Part shown: positions 25,888 to 37,766 of the stretch, one piece after another
Numbering within the stretch: position 1 is the stretch's first letter
Layout of the letters: each line of letters starts with the position of its first letter
Origin: Bigelowiella natans CCMP2755
Lineage: Eukaryota; Cercozoa; Chlorarachniophyceae
Direction: 5' to 3'
NCBI GenBank assembly: GCA_000320545.1
Contig: ADNK01002828.1
Span: 5,001 to 69,000 of the forward strand
Length of the DNA stretch: 64,000 nucleotides
Made by a program: the position numbers and the translations under genes
The notes under the pieces: generated by a model
Database searches by the model: none
Seen by the model: the letters and a program-made list of their open reading frames with translations, nothing else
What the model was told of the DNA's origin: nothing

Positions 25888-26163
25888 AGGCGCCTTATTA
25901 GGTTCGGAGAGAGCGTGTGTCCTTGGTCCTGGCAGCCATGACCATCATCATCATCATCATCGTTGCGGAATCAACGACGACGAAGTGTCGGGAGGAGGAG
26001 ATGTGATCTCATGTTATATTTTATTTATTTATTCATTTATTTGGTCAAATAGAATGGCATTTAATGGTTGCGACAACATATACATTTATTAGATCAAATA
26101 CAATGGCGTTTTCTGATTGCGACAACAGTCTGATGGTGAATTAAAAACATTCTCTCACTCGTC
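25888..26163. promoter_or_regulatory. Shared divergent 5' region with an imperfect direct repeat
   Basis: About 275 bp separate the start of the mannosidase unit (-) and the peptide deformylase (+). Inside are TTTATTTATTTATTCATTTATT and two related 34-bp blocks at 26045-26078 and 26094-26127 (cores atggcatttaatggttgcga and atggcgttttctgattgcga, both ending gcgacaaca), 29 of 34 positions identical, 49 bp apart. Such a repeat in a compact bidirectional promoter could be a transcription-factor site. No TATA box is obvious. Confidence 0.45.
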
Positions 26164-26691
26164 ATGGAAGCTGCAGCTGCTTACCCCTTCCGAGCACCCC
26201 CACCACAAACACTAAACCACCTGCCATTTCTTCGGTAGTAGATGTTTAGAGATTTTTACGAACAGCTCATTAATGATCATCCCTCTCAGAAGACGGTCCC
26301 CTGCTCTAACGTTACCGGCAATAGCTGCTGCATCGCTAATCGTATTTATGACGTTCGCCACGGTTCTTGGTATGAAGTTAGTTCTCTGTTGTCAATAAAG
26401 ATTTTTGGTGACGACTGTCAATTCCATTTCATTTAAGATCATGATTTTATCCTTCGAGCTGGCGAATCGCCTGAGAATGATTTCACTCTTAGGAGGAATA
26501 AGCAGATGTGTTCCCTCTAAAAATATACTTCAAGGTTCTCTTGGTAGAGGTATGTGTCTACCAAAATTTTATAAATACGGAAGTTACATGAAAATATACT
26601 AGTAACTAGCTTGCTGCTACTACTACTTCTACTACTACTACTACCACTCCCACCAATAATACCACAACTCCTCCTACTACTTACTACTACT

Positions 26692-26726
<35 letters not shown>

Positions 26727-27460
26727 CACAACGCTAGGTGTTAGTGCTGGGCCCAGCAGAAGCAGAAACAGCCCCGCCTCTACCACAATCACCACTACCA
26801 CCAGATTTTGTTCTGGAAATTTTGGTTGGTCCTCTTTCCTACCCGTGGTTCCAAAACATGATAATGATGATGTTCCAAGACATAGAAGAAATGTTAAAGG
26901 TAGTGCAAACCATCTTCATGATGATGATGGTGATGATGATGATGATGGTAATGGTGAAATAGTAAGCACAAAAAACACACATAAACATACGTGTTGCTTG
27001 TAATGACCTAGGATTCGGAAGGCGCAAGATGTCTAAAATGCTTGACGAAATGAACTCTTTGAAGCGAGGTGAAGTGTGTTTCACCGCCACTTGGATATAA
27101 TATGATGATGATGATGATGATGATGATGAGATGATGATGAGGGGGGAGATTGATCATTGACCCAGGAACGAACGAATCAACGAATGGCGACAACTAACAC
27201 AAATTATTGCACGTACGCAATAGCCATCACCCATCGTTCTGCCATGTTATTAATTTGGCACAATTATTACAAAACTACTCTGAATATGTATTTGCTACAT
27301 TTACAGAAAAAGTGCGATCGATGGGTACTGGTCCTTCTTCCACAACAGCCTCAATACAGTGGAAAGGGTAATATCAATGCGTAAGTATGAAGCTGTTATC
27401 TATTAGTCACGATGTTTCACAAGATTGTACTAATCGAAGAAGAAGATGCAAAAGAATGTG

Positions 27461-27501
<41 letters not shown>

Positions 27502-27657
27502 ATCATCTATGTGACTGCGTGCATGTGGTGTGTGATGTTGAAGGCCGTTAAACGTGATCAAGTACCCTGACCCTCGTCTAAGAACAGAAAATGAGAAGAT
27601 CACAGAGTTTGGCAAACCTCTGCAAGAACTTGCAGATGAGATGTTTGATGTATGATC

Positions 27658-27691
<34 letters not shown>

Positions 27692-29314
27692 AATGCTATA
27701 GTCGATATTAAACTGCAATGCATGAAGGAAGACGTTTTCTCAGCAGCTTCATCAGTGTAAATGTCAATGTTGAAAGTTGTGTAGGATAGTTGTGTGGTAG
27801 TAGCAGCTCTTGCTGATGAAGGCTATCAATTGTATTAATAAATAAAATAAATGATGTTCAACAAAGGTAATGTACGATGACGATGGATGTGGATTAGCAG
27901 CCCCACAGGTAGGGTGTGTGTGTGTGTGTGCGCGCTTATGCGTTTATTTGAATAATTAGTTAATATCGTGCTACTATGATTATTGACAATATTGCAGGTT
28001 GGCATCAACTATAGACTGATGGTCTTCAATCCCCAGGTGGAGAATAGAATACAATCAGAATAATATAGAATATGCGTGATAGTAGTAGTAGTAGTAGTAG
28101 TAGTAGTAGAGTGATGATCTTGTGATGATGATGATCATCATCATCATGATCATGTTCTTATGCTTTTAGGGAGATAGGCGAAAAAAGGACACAGAAATGG
28201 TTCTTGCCAACCCGGAAATAATATCATCTGGTGGTAGTAGTAGTAGTAGTAATTGTCTAGCTGCTTTAACAAATAAACTATGATGGGGCTATATATCACG
28301 ACGACGACGACGATAGCATGATGATGATGATGATGATGACACTTATTCGAAAGTAGTAGGATATAGTAATCTTGATTATGAAACTCGTCATCACCGTTAT
28401 TGTCATTTTTTACCATCGTATCATCAACTACCACATGCTGCTAATTGTATTCTCAATTGACCTGTCTTCTGATCTAAAGGGGAGGAAAAAGATTGGTTCA
28501 GAGAAGGCTGTCTCAGCTTTCCTGGCATTAGAGGACAAGTGGAAAGGCCTACGAAAGTACGTATATTAGTACTATCAACATCATAGTCAGTGAGTGAGTG
28601 AGTGAGTTGTTTTTTGTCCTCCTCCTCCTCCTTTGTATTGTAACATCTGTGACTAGTATGTACCAATCACTCTTGCTGCTGCTGCTGGTTCTTTTTGCTG
28701 CTGGTGGTTACTACAAATGACGTAGGTATTAATCCGAGCACAAGATGTCAAAGGAGAAGATATAGAATTTGAGGTGCTGCTACTAGTAGTTGTAGTAGTA
28801 GTAGTAGTCGTAGTAGTAGTAGGTGCTCGACTTTTATAGATCGCATTCATATCTAAATTTATTAAAAAACATAGTGCAACCATCATTAACGGTGCTGCTC
28901 TGGTTCTTTTGCTGAATCGGTAACTAGTTGGAAGGCTTCACAGCTCGCGTATTTCAGCATGAATACGATCACTTATCCGGGACTTTGTTTCATGATAGGA
29001 TGCCTGATAAGGTAGTAGTAGTAGTAGTACAAGTAGGATGATAATTCCAATATTTCAATGCATGGAATGTGTACACAAATCTGATGCATGTTTTTTGCAA
29101 TGAAACCATTATAGTGTTAGACAACTGTACCCAAACTTTGAATGTAATCACCGGCGTTAATATTTGCGTATTTTGCTCTTAGGAAGTTGCTGAGATTCAT
29201 GCCAAATTAGTGACTCTCGAGGACAACTTTGTGGAAGCGAATCCAATACTCGCTGACGATATCAAACGTGTCGGGCCAAAACCTGAAACTAAGAAGGTTT
29301 TTGGTATATTCTAG
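26164..29314 (+). CDS. Peptide deformylase, organellar type
   Basis: Twelve exons (26164-26234, 26760-26899, 27012-27068, 27307-27367, 27544-27649, 27867-27908, 27998-28036, 28170-28230, 28480-28556, 28726-28773, 28928-29011, 29183-29314) join in phase to about 305 residues. The enzyme removes the formyl group from N-terminal Met of nascent organellar proteins using a metal. All three catalytic motifs are present: GCGLAAPQ (motif 1), EGCLSFPG (motif 2, metal Cys) and HEYDHL (motif 3, HExxDH). The domain opens with VIKYPDPRLR. About 110 residues precede it, starting MEAAAAYPFR and rich in Ser, Thr and Arg, which fits a transit peptide plus linker. Presequence type cannot be told apart here. 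The C-terminal ~45 residues extend beyond the usual bacterial end. The first intron and the intron after DRMPDK begin with gtagtag. Confidence 0.93.
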
Positions 29315-29934
29315 AAATGTTATATCTAGACGACGGCATGCGTGCGTTGTCATATTAAATCAATATACGGAGCTATACTATCGAAAAATGTGTGTTGCTG
29401 CCGTGTGAAAACCACCAACCGACAATTTACTAGATTAAGGTAGCATACAGCAGAGAATGTGAAGTCGTCCTACCTTCATCATTGCGTTGTTATATATGAT
29501 AGTGATTGCTGCAATATCGTTGGCCAACCTCGCAACAGCAACGTTTGTACAATAGTACAGCATGCATTGCATGTCGTATGCTACGTACACATTGGAACCG
29601 TACGTTCGCATATGCTGCTGGTGCTAGCATATAAACGCGCCGCAGCTAATAGCTAGGGCGGGCGCTCACGAGCTTAGCCATTCGCGCGGTAGGTGGCATG
29701 CATAGTGCGGCTTTGTCAATTATTATAGGCGGTAGCGTAGTATAAATTAGTGTTGATAGCGTACGTAGGCAGCTACCCAACAAAGGCTGCATCAGCACCA
29801 CATGTAACAACTCCATCTTTGCATATGCTGCCGGCTTGTGTTTCTGACATATTGTATCACAGCGCAGTGTCGATCTAGCGATGGTAATTTGCTCCACATT
29901 ATTGTGAAGACTACTGCGGTTCAAGCACACCTTC
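29315..29934. other. Short intergenic island
   Basis: This is sequence with GCATGC and TACGTA words and few microsatellites, lying between the deformylase stop and the small gene at 29935. Several short frames overlap on both strands. No feature is recognised. Confidence 0.5.
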
Positions 29935-30575
29935 ATGACACTGCCATGTTGCATGCATGGTCTACACGATAATGCGTTACAATGTACTACACATGATGGA
30001 AAACCATTAATTGTGGTTCTTATTTACAATGACGATGTTCCCAAAAAAGAACTCTTTAAACCACCGCCCCATTGGCTGCTCTATCAATCAACTCTTATCA
30101 CATTGAATACTGCATTTAACGACAGAGATTCGACAACAAAAATTGGAAGCCGCGACGAAATGAAAGAGGTATTACTTAATTACTAGGTCTGATCCACATG
30201 TGTCGTTCGCTGTTCCTAGATCATAATCACAATTTCACACTACTACTACTACTACCACTACTACTACTATGCTGGCTGGTGCTGTAGCTTTGTTCTACTA
30301 TTACGTTGCAAGCCAGCTTTTAATCTTTGTGCCCACAAAGGATGTGGTACATGTGCTGGATAAGATTCTTGAGAATAAGTATCATTATTCTCATGATCAT
30401 CAGTAGTAGTAGTAGTAGTAGTAGTAGTATTGTAATGTATTCTTCCTGCAGAAGGCTTGTAGTGGCATGCTTTTCCGATGACGAGGTTTCTCAGAGAAGA
30501 AGCAGAAGAAGAAGAACGACCTCCGTATGCTTCTTCTGTGTGTTAATTATTGTGATGGCCAGTACAACGATTTAA
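29935..30575 (+). CDS. Hypothetical small protein, three exons
   Basis: Exons 29935-30168, 30317-30378 and 30455-30575 join in phase to about 138 residues. The first carries a strand-like KPLIVVLIYNDDVPKKELF, the second LLIFVPTKDVVHVLDKILEN, and the last a basic segment (RRSRRRRTT) followed by a hydrophobic CFFCVLIIVM before TAA. The splice sites are plausible, though the last acceptor is weak and the 5' end may be incomplete. No family is recognised. It converges on the PIBF1 gene, whose stop lies about 290 bp downstream. Confidence 0.35.
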
Positions 30576-30599
30576 TGCGTCATCATTAAACATTAATAT

Positions 30600-30673
30600 A
30601 ATATGTATAAATAAATATATATATATATATATATATATATTTAATCAACCGGTCGCGCCGAGGTTTACTTAAA

Positions 30674-30709
<36 letters not shown>

Positions 30710-30740
30710 TAGAATGAATTTTGGCACCTGAAGACGCACG

Positions 30741-30810
<70 letters not shown>
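30600..30810. repeat. (AT)n, (AT)n and (CA)n(GA)n tracts
   Basis: Two (AT)n tracts (about 30613-30640 and 30678-30704) and a (CA)n(GA)n tract (about 30745-30808) fill the gap between two convergent 3' ends. No gene is seen in it. Confidence 0.9.
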
Positions 30811-30813
<3 letters not shown>

Positions 30814-30866
30814 GGACAGATGCATGCATATATGCATTGAAAAATGATAACTAATATATTTGTGTT

Positions 30867-31136
30867 TCAGGGCGTTGTCTTTTCCTTCTTCGTCATCAAA
30901 AATACTGAACAATTACTACTACTATTGCTGCTGTCGCCTACCCGCAGGTTGAGGAATTTGATTCATAATTGATTTCAGGCGTTGGAGTTCTTCGTTGGAT
31001 TTTCGAGCTTTCAGTCCCGAGAGTAGTGCTGAAAGAAACAGTCAGCATCACACCATCACCATCATCATCATCATCATCATCATCACTACTACCCTTTAGT
31101 TGTGCGGTGCCGTTGCCCTGCATTAAGACGGTCTGA

Positions 31137-31181
<45 letters not shown>

Positions 31182-31758
31182 AAATATTTATATACATTGT
31201 ATCTGTGTTATCAAACCAGCATGATGACATTTCTGGTTATATTATTATGATGGATGCTGGTGACGAAGAGGCCTCATAATGGCGTTTTTCAGCACCAACA
31301 ACTAAATGGTTGACTAATTGGCTAAATACAAGTAGTAGCCTAACTACTACTACAACAACATCTACTACTGATTAATACAAACACTATTAGTATTACCTGC
31401 AAGTCTTTCCTCATTTGCTTGTTCTCCTTCCTTATCAGTAACATTTCTCTCTCAAATTCACCTATCTATAGTCAGGAAAAACACTGAGCAGTAGTATGTG
31501 CATCCTCCACCTCCTCCTCCTCGTAGTCATCATCATCATCATAATCAGCAGCAGCAGCATCGCAGGTAAGGTAAGGTAAGGTAAGGCAATCACTTAGGAG
31601 GAAAAAAACATCTCATTAGAAGAAGTACGTAGTAGCGCTTCATACTACGACAAACAAAATAAATACTAGTAGTGTAGAGTAGTAGTAGAGCAGTCATTTG
31701 TTGTCAGAAGTGGAAAGATGATGATGATGATGAAGATGATGATGATGACAACATTTCT

Positions 31759-31791
<33 letters not shown>

Positions 31792-31908
31792 GAGCAACAT
31801 GATGATTAATATAATTATTCCCAACCCACGGTCCTTTGACAACAGACAACACTTCCTCCTCCCCCTCCCTCTCCTCATAAGTATGAAATACTATCTTACA
31901 CACATAAG

Positions 31909-31939
<31 letters not shown>

Positions 31940-32270
31940 CTGTGATTTGAGCGTTCTACATGCGTTCTTGGCGTCTTTTAATTGTTCTTCCTTCCCTTGA
32001 ATTGTGCTAATAAGATAATTCTGTGGTTGGCCAACCTGTGAAAATTATAGAAATGGTGATGATGGTGATGATGATGCAAAGTTTCGGATCCAAAGCGCAT
32101 CGTATTAACCCACCACTCACTCACTCACTCACTCACTCACTCACTCACCAGATGGAGTTCCTTGCGCATATTTTGATTCTCCTCCTTTAACAACCACGTA
32201 ACACCATTGTCATCATCATCATCATCATCATCATCATTATCGATAACACACACACACACACAAGCGCGCG

Positions 32271-32353
<83 letters not shown>

Positions 32354-34224
32354 ATCTCCTGATTGATTATGCATCGATTGATGAAAGGAGTGAAGGTAAT
32401 TTTTATGGGGTACGTACGTGCGAAAGAAACTTTCGAAACCATGATGCATAAAGGCAGCAATAGTTTCCATTACGATGTTGTTGTTGTTGGATGATGGTGA
32501 TGGTGATTGTGATTATGATGCATACGATGTGTATTCGGGTAGTGATGTTGAAAGCTACAAGAGCAACTAGTATACAGATATGATTCTTATTATTAAACAC
32601 ACTCATTCATATACTACTTTATGCAACAAGAAAGACAAAGACAACGGAGGTTGGCATAATGGTGGCGGTGGTGATGATGATGATGATGATAATGATAACC
32701 TCCTTTTCCCTTATTCTTATATTCAAATTCTTGCATTCTTCTTTGAGCACATGCACCTGCATACACGTTGTGGTGGCGGTGGTGGTGAGAAGTAAGAGGA
32801 GAAGTTCTGTGACAAATCAAATAATATGTAGAGCAGCACATGCAGCAATTTCTACACATAGCCAGTACATGAGATAACAATACATAATAGTAGATAATAT
32901 TGGATAATAAATTATACATGATCACTTGACATCATAATGAGTTGACCTCCTTTTGCTTCTCCAATAGCTTCTGAGCTAGCTTTAGTGCCTAATTTGTTGT
33001 TCGTTATAATATAAGCTGATTGATCAGTAATGATCGTGATGATGATGCTCACAATTCCCAACGACGAATATATCACTTATAGCAGCAGCAGTGAGTAGGA
33101 GGCAAATGTGGAAGAGTAGAAAGTTTTTTGGTACTGTGTCAGCCGTAGTCATCATACTATCAGTAAATGATAATGATAATGGCATTAATAATAGTAATAA
33201 ATGGAGAAAAAGAAGACAGATGTTGGTATGAAATAGGTAGCCGGATAGTATCGGTACTACTACTACTACTACTACTACTACTACCACTACTTCTATTCCT
33301 CTCTTTCTCCTAGTTGTTTGTACGTAGGTAGGTAGGTAGGTAGATAGGTCGGGATATAAAAATGGTTTGGTTGGTCTTCTATATTCACTCCTTCAAAGTA
33401 GTATGTATGCATGCATATCTGTGCGTATTTATTTGTTTGTTTGTGTGTAAGTATGTGTGTGTGTGTGTGTGTGTGTGTTACCTGCTTCATTCTTCTTTGC
33501 GCAGTAGTAGGAATAGCCCCCAACGATTGAATCACCTGTTCTTCTGTTCCCGCTGTTTTTCTCTCCTCCTTCTCCTCAACTCCAGCATACATTTCTTTGT
33601 CTCTTTTTGTTTTGCTATGATAGTTCAGGCTTCTAAGTGCCGTTGCTTCTTCTCCTGCTGTCAAGATTGCAATGTCTATTTCACTCTCTAATTGTTCATA
33701 TCCCTTGATTTTATTGCCAAGCTTATCGTTCTCGGCATTCAGCATTGCCTCTCTTTTTGCAGATTCAGCTTTGAGAGTGTAGAACTCCGTCTTGAGCAAG
33801 TCGTTCTTGTTACTTTGCATTTCGCATTGCATGGATAGTTTCCGCATAGAGGCCACAGTCTCCTCGTGACTAGGTATAATACAACATCATCAACAACAAG
33901 AAAATGACATCAAGTCAAACAATGCTGTTGCAGTAAATGTTGTTGTATCATTTTTGTTGGACATCCATCGTGAGCTTTTAAGGTAGTCTCTTAGTCTCTT
34001 GATAATCACAGCAGCATGAGTAAGTATTGCTAGTAGTAATAGTAGTAGTAGTAGTGGTATTATTGCCTAATCCCGAGTCTTTCCAGCTCGAATTGTTTTA
34101 ACTTAAGCTAGATAGTGGCAGTAGTTAGAGGTGGTGGAAGTAGCAGCGGTGGGAGTAGCAGTAGTGGTAGCAGGAGGAGGAGGAAGTGTGAGAGATCTCA
34201 GTTAGTAGTGATGATGACGACGAC

Positions 34225-34260
<36 letters not shown>

Positions 34261-34455
34261 AAGTAATTAGAAGAAAGGTAAAACTTCCAGCGTTAATAAT
34301 AATTTAAAATATTAGCCTTAATCATCATCACCATTATCACTATCATCTATAGTTTAAAAAAAAAATGTTGGCATCCAAAAAGGGGAAAAGTTATATGTTT
34401 ACGTCAATACTTTCGAAAATGACTCAAAACTGTGAATGATGACTCATGATCGAGT

Positions 34456-34495
<40 letters not shown>

Positions 34496-34892
34496 ATCAT
34501 GTGCACACCCTGCACTGATAATTAATCTTCAATTAACAAATCTTACTCAAACTACTTCTAATAATAACATAGTACCGCAGCTCTAAGTTCTTGCTCTCTC
34601 TGCGCATTTTCCACAGTGAGCTTGGCATGTGTATCCCTCACTGATTGCAAGTCTTTCGACGTTGTTTCAAGTCGTGTGCGTACACGATCTAGCTCCACGG
34701 TTTGGTGGTCTCTACGAATCAAGGAAGGGAAACAAGAAAGTACCAAACAACATCATATTCGTCATTATGAGAGGAGGTAGATTCTAAGTCCATTTTAACA
34801 AGTTTGACCTTGAATCATACATGGCGGCACATATCATAGTATTTAGTTGCTGCTATCGATTTACGACGATTGCTGCTTATAGTAATGATGAC

Positions 34893-34926
<34 letters not shown>

Positions 34927-37226
34927 ATAATCAGTATCATTACTTCGAAATCATAACGGTAGTATCATTAAGTATTGAAGCCATTACTTACTATCACACC
35001 TTCTCGTTACCCCCCCTATTAACACTACTATACAGCCTAACTCATCTTTACCATCTGCCATAAATATAGAATTATTACCTTTCCTCCCTCAAATTTTTTA
35101 TTTCTCTTTCAAAAAGTTCTTTATGGCTTGTGCGCAGTTGGTGCATCTCAGCTTCTGCTTTCTCCTCTATTCGCTTCAGTTCCGTGGCCAATTTTACCTA
35201 TTATTAAACTGTTATTATACGTATGATGATATAATGATCGTCGCACTTTGGTAGCAACAATGGCAGAACTTGTATGTAGTCATGCAATTAATCTACAGTA
35301 AAGTGCAACTATGTTATTGATGAGAATCATGTCGATGAAATGGTTAATTGACCATCGCTGCGGCGATATGGTCATGATCATCATCACGATCAGCACCATC
35401 ACCATCACCATCATCATCATATGCTATCAAATTAAGGCACTGTAGAAAATATTTAAGGAATTAATGAAACGCACAATCTTTATCACTATCAGATATTCAT
35501 CAGTGCCAGCAGCAAGCCACAACAGCAATAAGTAGCTGTCTTACTGTCAAATATAGCGCTACTATTTACTCCATCCATCCACATAATTATCATTACATAC
35601 CATCTGTACATGGATTGGTGGGCAACATCGCTACTAAGGTCACTAATTACCCCATTTCATATTTATAATATGCATTCATGCTTCGCTAATAATTATTATA
35701 AATAACAATAATAATTTGGCCGCTACTGTACCTCAAATGAAGTCTTATGATCATCTCGCACTTGCGCTAGCTTTTCCATCATCTCCTCCCTCTGCTTCAT
35801 AACATCTGACACCTAGGAGAGGAAGGGAGATAGGAACGAATGAGGCAATCCAACATAATTCAACATGGTGTTAATTAGCAGCTCCACCCACTCTATCCAC
35901 CCATCAATATATTTTTTTGTTGGGCACCACCTTTTCTCGTAATCTATTTCGTTCAGAACGGAGATCTTGGATGTTGCCTCTGATGACATCGAGCTCTTTG
36001 GCTAGGTACATTTTGTCTTGTCGCAAAAGTTCAACCTGCTGCTCTAGCTCATTGGATCTATGCTTGCTCTCTGTTGCCTCCTCCTTAGATGACTTTTCGC
36101 TGACGCCAAGTATCAGATTCTCTTCCTCTAACTTCTTGCGTTTTGCCTCGAGATCATCTGCTTTCTCCCGAATCTTGTCGAAAATAGCCAACTTCCCCTT
36201 GGAGTCCGTGACAAATGCATGCATAGTTTCAAGTCGAGATTCGAGCTCCGAAATCGTCTATTGTTATTGTTGAAGTGAAAACGAGGATGATGAGGAAAAG
36301 GTACAAAACATAAGCAACTAAGATTCGGCAAGAATAATGAACATCTCGCTACCTAGAACTATGGTAGTCATCAAAAAGCAGTCACCGTTAACATGTTGAA
36401 AAACAACAGCGAAAAAACCTGTTCTGCTTGACGGCTTGCTGTTTTGGAATCCCGCTGTATTTCTGCCCTTGCACGTTGAAGAGTGTCGCACTCTCGGGCA
36501 AAGCTGTCTCTTTCAGCCTCCACTTTTGTAAGCCTCTCTCTCAAGGAGTCTGCTTCTGCCGTCAGTGTCTCGTTTGTAGAATTTAGTTTCTGTACAAGCT
36601 CGTAGACCTTACGGTAGTAGTAGTTAAGCAGCAAGTAGCAGAACAAACTTCAGATCTAGTGAGTGATGTCGAATATACAAAGGCAACACGCATGTTGTTA
36701 ATCTTCGTCACTGGCTATCAATTCTGAAAATAATTCAACCTTTACTGAGACATGCTCCCTGACAGATCTCCTCTCTTTATCGATGCCTTTAAACTTAATG
36801 TAAAGCGACTCACTCACCAATATATTATTTAGAGATTTCTTTATATGAGTTGTCGTGAGAGGATCCTTGCTTTCCATTAGCGCTTTTACTCGTACTTTGT
36901 TGACCTGAGCCTGCAATACTTCCAGCTCTTCCCTGTGAACTTTTTCCTTTTTTTCCAAACGCAAGTGCATCTCCCTTTCAAGTCTTGCTGCCGTCTCGGA
37001 GGCGATTTTGCTTAATTGAAGCTGATGTTGGGCTTTTAGTTCGGTAATTTGGCGTTGATATGCAAGGTGCGGAATTTTCTGCTCACTGCTTTGATGTGAA
37101 TCGATAGCTTGTGGAGAAAGCGATCGTAGATGAGCAACTCTTCTGCAGAATTTTTTAGAATTACTGAACACTTCTGTCGATTTCTAAACATATCTCTGTC
37201 CTCTATTTCTTTAGTCATTACCATCT

Positions 37227-37264
<38 letters not shown>

Positions 37265-37766
37265 TTCACAGTCGTTTACATATGCTGCCTTGATTAATGG
37301 CGTATCGTCTATGAAAATATAATCACAAAATTCCAAGCGATCGTCACCTTGCCCCTGCTGTTTGCTTCGAACTAGCAGCAAGTTTGCTGTCAATTTTTGA
37401 CTCCCCTGACCGATCAGTAACTTTCAGAGCCAGATCTGTTTTCAATTTTCCATTGTGTCCGTCAATTAGAACTTCGGTCAGTCTCTCTGCGATGTCCTCT
37501 GCGTCCCCGCTGGTGTCGGAGAGAGTGACAGCAAGGGCTTCTTCAAGACCAATGGAGGTGGAGTTTCCGTCAGAAGCTGAGTCCAGATCCAGTCCTTCAT
37601 CCGTACTTTTACTTGAGTCAAGCAAGTCAGCTTCGGAGGTGATGGAAGAGAGATTGAGTCGATCAGCAAGGTCAATCAGATAGCGGCTATCTGTCGACAT
37701 ATTTGCAGGGGGGAGGGCGGGAGGTGGTTTGCTTTTTAAAGTGCAACGGTCAGTTTTAAATGGCAT
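30867..37766 (-). CDS. PIBF1/CEP90 homologue, centriolar-satellite coiled-coil protein
   Basis: Sixteen exons join in phase to about 836 residues (human PIBF1 is about 757): 37348-37766, 36740-37142, 36419-36607, 35931-36257, 35732-35812, 35079-35197, 34576-34711, 34067-34107, 33482-33869, 32947-32988, 32149-32184, 31940-32035, 31397-31465, 31093-31132, 30942-31028, 30867-30904. PIBF1/CEP90 is a centriolar-satellite and centriole-appendage protein needed for cilium formation. Diagnostic stretches are LYIKFKG...VREHVSVKVYELV near residue 270, LKTEFYTLK, and GAIPTTAQRRMKQ. The last corresponds to the conserved VPTTAKRRLKQ of animal PIBF1. QPQNYLIST matches its QPYRYLIES. Nearly everything else is heptad coiled coil. 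The N-terminal ~140 residues are acidic and divergent. The start may be at 37766 or at the second ATG at 37700. The intron after 34067-34107 has a GC donor. Confidence 0.9.
31745..31790. repeat. (CAG)n tract in a PIBF1 intron
   Basis: (GAT)n is followed by about ten CAG units (31759-31789). Nearby, (TAC)n at about 31911-31939 abuts exon 31940-32035, so on the coding strand the intron begins with gtagtag. Confidence 0.85.
32112..32351. repeat. (CACT)n, (CAT)n, (CA)n and (GA)n tracts
   Basis: On the coding (minus) strand the (CACT)n block reads gtgagtgagtgag and begins at the donor of exon 32149-32184. Beyond that exon, (CAT)n, (CA)n and a long (GA)n tract follow to about 32350. Confidence 0.9.

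Noticed and set aside
31561-31590. Tandem consensus donors (GTAAG)n
   Set aside because: They lie on the strand opposite to the PIBF1 gene and cannot act as its splice sites.
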